NCBI GenBank assembly: GCA_021904315.1
Contig: CM038919.1
Coordinates: forward strand, 22,857,666 to 22,921,665
Direction: 5' to 3'
DNA length: 64,000 bases
Origin: Sphagnum magellanicum
Lineage: Eukaryota; Streptophyta; Sphagnopsida; Sphagnales; Sphagnaceae
The notes beneath the pieces were generated by a model that had not been told where the DNA came from, ran no database searches, and was given only the letters and a program-made list of their open reading frames with translations. Below, one piece after another: positions 61,101 through 64,000 of the stretch. Position numbers and translations under genes: made by a program. Positions within the stretch are counted from its first letter, which is position 1; every line of letters begins with the position of its first letter.

Positions 61101-63262
61101 CCAAAATCCATATGCACAAATTGATGTACTTGCTATTATCTGACATGACATCAGGTCAATAAATTAGTGGTAGCTAGGGTAGGAGGAACCACTTTGTGAC
61201 AAAATAGTCCCATTAACATGCACCAAATAGGTGCTTGACCCCAAATCTTAGAGTAATATGGCATGCCATCAATATTCCGCCCTTTACCATGGAAACAAAG
61301 AACTCAGCAGGGAATGTAAGTGCCAAAACCCACACTTGGAAGTCTAGTGTACCAGGGCTTTTTAAACTTTTGTTGATGGTTGTTTATTCCCTATCCTTTG
61401 CCAAAAGGGTAAGCCTCCAGTTGAAATTGGAAAATAACCTCACACTCAAGAGAGTGCATGTGAATTCTCCTGAGGCTGCTGCATAGAACTCTCTCCATTG
61501 TCCAAAGTCTGATTAAATTGGAGAGGGTGCAGGGCCACAAGGTGAAGCTTCAGAGACTGCCTCTTCTTGGCCATTACTGCTGTGCTGCAATATGATGAGA
61601 AAGAGATTCATTGTGAATAGATAGAATCTTTCTTCCTGAACACAAGTCTTGCTTCCCTAGTGCCTGTAGCCAGGTATGGAATGACTTTTGCAAAGTGTCC
61701 ATGTCCACTTTGTTTGCAATGTCATTGTGGGACTTCTCAGACAATTAACCAAAGTGTTCCTATTTGTCTATGCTTTGGAGAATAGTGTATGCTGTATAGC
61801 TTGTGGTGGAAATCTGCAAACACCTTTGACATCTGTCACATATTTGTAGAAACATTGAGAGCATCTATAACTGAGCAAGCCTTGCTTCTCTTAGGGTAGG
61901 AATGTCTCATTGATGGTCTGCCTGTAGTTGATCTCTTGATTAGGTGGTACTTTTGCTTAGATGTTGATGAGAGCTTCTGACTTTGCTGGTTGTTAATGAG
62001 AATGTACTGAATGTGATAGATTTTCTTGCTTTCTTTTGCTGTTCCCCTATGTGAAGATTTTTAACTTTTCTGTTGTATTGATTCAGTGATGCTGACAAAC
62101 TTCTTGTGTTCTCAACATCGAACCATTAACATACCTTCTAGCACCTGGCTGCAAATTCATCCATTGCTTTCAACTTGAGTTTCTTATTGTGCAAGATGCT
62201 TCAAGCCCAATTAGTCTCTCTGCAGTTGCATCCTGTCCGCTCCAAAGCAAGATCACACAATGCAAAAGACTAGTAATAGGGCTCAATGTTTCTATACTGT
62301 TCATTGTGGCTCTGCATTCCATTTCTTTTTCATTATATGTCTTGACTGGGAGAATGATTTGATCAATTGGAGAATTTTCCATCAGGTTTCATTGCTGGAG
62401 GATCTAACCCTGGATCAGACCAGTGTGTTGTGAGTCCAGATGACCCATTTGATGACAAAATTGTCTCTAGAATGATACCTGGTAAATTCACAAGTATTTG
62501 ATTCACACTAACTCTGTCTTGCTATTCTATCTCTCTTCCTGCCATATTTCCATGCTACTGCAAACTACTAGATGGTACTTGCAACTTAAGGGCAGAAAGT
62601 GGAGGATTCTTCCTTACAAGATGACATTACAAGGTAATTAATCATGGTAATTGGAGTCAAGTGCCAAGGAGTGTAGGCTCATGGTGGAATGGGTCTCCAA
62701 ATGTCAATACTTGGAAGTAGAGAAGGAGAATAAGAAAGCATGACATAGCAGTAGTAGCAGGAGGAATCTGCAATTGTTAGCAAGGATACCTTGATAGTGA
62801 CTAATGAGGTTATGAACATGGGGGACAAATCAAAGAGAAGACAGGATATGAAGGACAATATGGGTTTCAAATAGGCAAAGATTGTGCTGACAATTTTGCT
62901 CTGAGTTAGAGGTCCTCTGTTTATCTTCAGCCTCCTCCTGAGACTGGAGGCAGCATCTCAGTTGGCATGTTATCATTACAGGAGAGTAGCATCAACCAGA
63001 GGGCCACAGAGAAAAAGATGAGAAATAAACTTAGGCATGAGCTGATGTTCAGAGGATCCTTGGTGGGATGCAACATACATAATAATAGGTTGAAACTTGC
63101 TTGCTGGGGTCAAAGAATGAGAAGCTGAAGCTTTCTCTATCAATTCATCACCCTGTTCTCTTGTCAATTTTGGAAAAGCCTCTATTTGTTATGGGTCCTA
63201 TGGCCTGACTGAAGGTATGGAACTGATGTGGGAGGAAACAGGAGTGGGGTTTTGTCTGCAGG
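58173..63262. other. Long gene-poor stretch with a purine-rich tract
   Basis: No protein family could be read. An A/G-rich strand runs from about 59,418 to 59,576. A tRNA-like B-box phrase AGTTCAAATCCC lies at 60,941-60,952 but without a foldable cloverleaf. Open segments at about 62,386-62,481 lead to a possible GTAAAT donor with an unrecognised peptide. If the FNR gene is real, this would be its intron. Confidence 0.4.
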
Positions 63263-63436
63263 ACCTGGTTATTCAAAGATCACCCAGATCTGAACGACAT
63301 ATTAGCAGTTGCAGATGGGATAGAATCTCAGGATGAGATGGCATTTGAGATTAAGGAAACTGCTGACAAGCTCTCGAACTTGATTGAGACTGCCCACACT
63401 CATGTCACTTCCAGAGTCTCCAATTTCAGAATTTAG
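63263..63436 (+). CDS. Possible terminal exon of an unrecognised gene
   Basis: After a CTGCAG acceptor, a 57-codon frame ends in TAG. The peptide contains FKDHPDLNDILAVADG and KETADKLSNLIETAHTHV, is charged and helical-looking, and has balanced codon use unlike the surrounding sequence. No family is recognised and no convincing upstream exon was tied to it. It could be chance. Confidence 0.2.
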   Translation, partial: TWLFKDHPDLNDILAVADGIESQDEMAFEIKETADKLSNLIETAHTHVTSRVSNFRI

Positions 63437-64000
63437 TTGTAAGCTGCCCTACCAACAAGGTCTAAAAGATGCTATGAGGTATCTTTTTGATAATAAGTAA
63501 TGTTCCAGGCAGTTCACAAATGCAAGTTCTGGGCTGCAGTGTTCTGGCATCCATGAGTCAAGTCAGGTCTAGTTGTGAGGGTTATGGTGCTGACCTTTCT
63601 GCTTGACAAATTTTCAATGCTTCACAATTTCATGCATGTGGCATATAAGTGCTTAAGAACATGGTTTGCATGCTGGCTTGTATGATCTGTGAGCAGGAAA
63701 GCAAAGATTCGAAACTTCATACTTGCTGATTGGTGAAGGGTGGGCAATGAGCTTCAAAAGCCTGGACCTGTGTAAGTTCAACCATGCATTGTAATCTTGG
63801 TTGTTTTCATCACAAGCTACAGTCTGGCATATCTAAAGTCTATTTTCATGTCAGTCTCTAGATGAATGTTTACTTCTTGGCTGACTTCATCTCTTCTCAA
63901 GCTGAAAAGATGTCATGACTTTGTTTGCGGGAAGTATGGATAGGAAGAAAGTCATTGATTTTACAACTTGTGGAATGTTCCCCAAAGAATGAGGCTTAAA
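63437..64000. other. Noncoding to window end
   Basis: No gene, RNA or repeat recognised. Confidence 0.4.

Overview
The window looks like nuclear DNA of a land plant. The evidence is introns with GT-AG (and one GC-AG) borders, plant-type gene families (MES-type methylesterase, PPR, FTCD-like, cinnamoyl-CoA-reductase-like, ferredoxin-NADP reductase), Tourist-like MITEs, a plant PIF/Harbinger remnant, a LINE and a Ty3/gypsy-type element. The aldehyde dehydrogenase resembles the ALDH21 type known from mosses and lycophytes. A seed-free plant or a gymnosperm is therefore a reasonable guess, but the species cannot be fixed from the sequence alone.

Positions 1-43,250 are AT-rich and repeat-dominated. 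Two blocks recur. Block P carries a methylesterase gene and lies at 13,312-21,990 and 29,401-35,685. Block Q carries a dead PPR gene and three MITEs and lies at 942-9,290 and 35,686-43,250. In the right-hand copy P and Q are contiguous, so the ancestral unit was probably P-Q, and this part of the window reads as a decayed tandem array of a methylesterase locus. Later insertions separate the copies: a minus-strand LINE with clean 7-bp target duplications (14,557-16,830), a 298-bp insertion with a 5-bp target duplication (17,100-17,397), and a 5'-truncated Ty3/gypsy-type fossil (22,113-29,396). Both methylesterase copies read through four exons with an intact Ser-Asp-His triad. By eye they differ mostly at amino-acid-changing sites.

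The gypsy-type fossil is the most unusual object. Between its protease and reverse transcriptase it carries a C5 cytosine DNA methyltransferase domain. After its integrase it carries a C4HC3 PHD finger, where many plant relatives have a chromodomain. A retroelement with both a DNA-methylation writer and a chromatin reader is the best candidate here for a little-described system.

Positions 45,000-64,000 are the gene-bearing, mostly single-copy part. They hold an eight-exon aldehyde dehydrogenase (+, 46,403-50,415), a convergent two-exon formiminotransferase-like gene (-, 52,643-51,503, with a GC-AG intron), a disrupted cinnamoyl-CoA-reductase-like gene (+, 53,427-55,061) and an isolated 5' exon of a ferredoxin-NADP reductase (+, 57,821-58,172). 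After that there are about 6 kb with almost nothing recognisable. No rRNA, tRNA or CRISPR was found.
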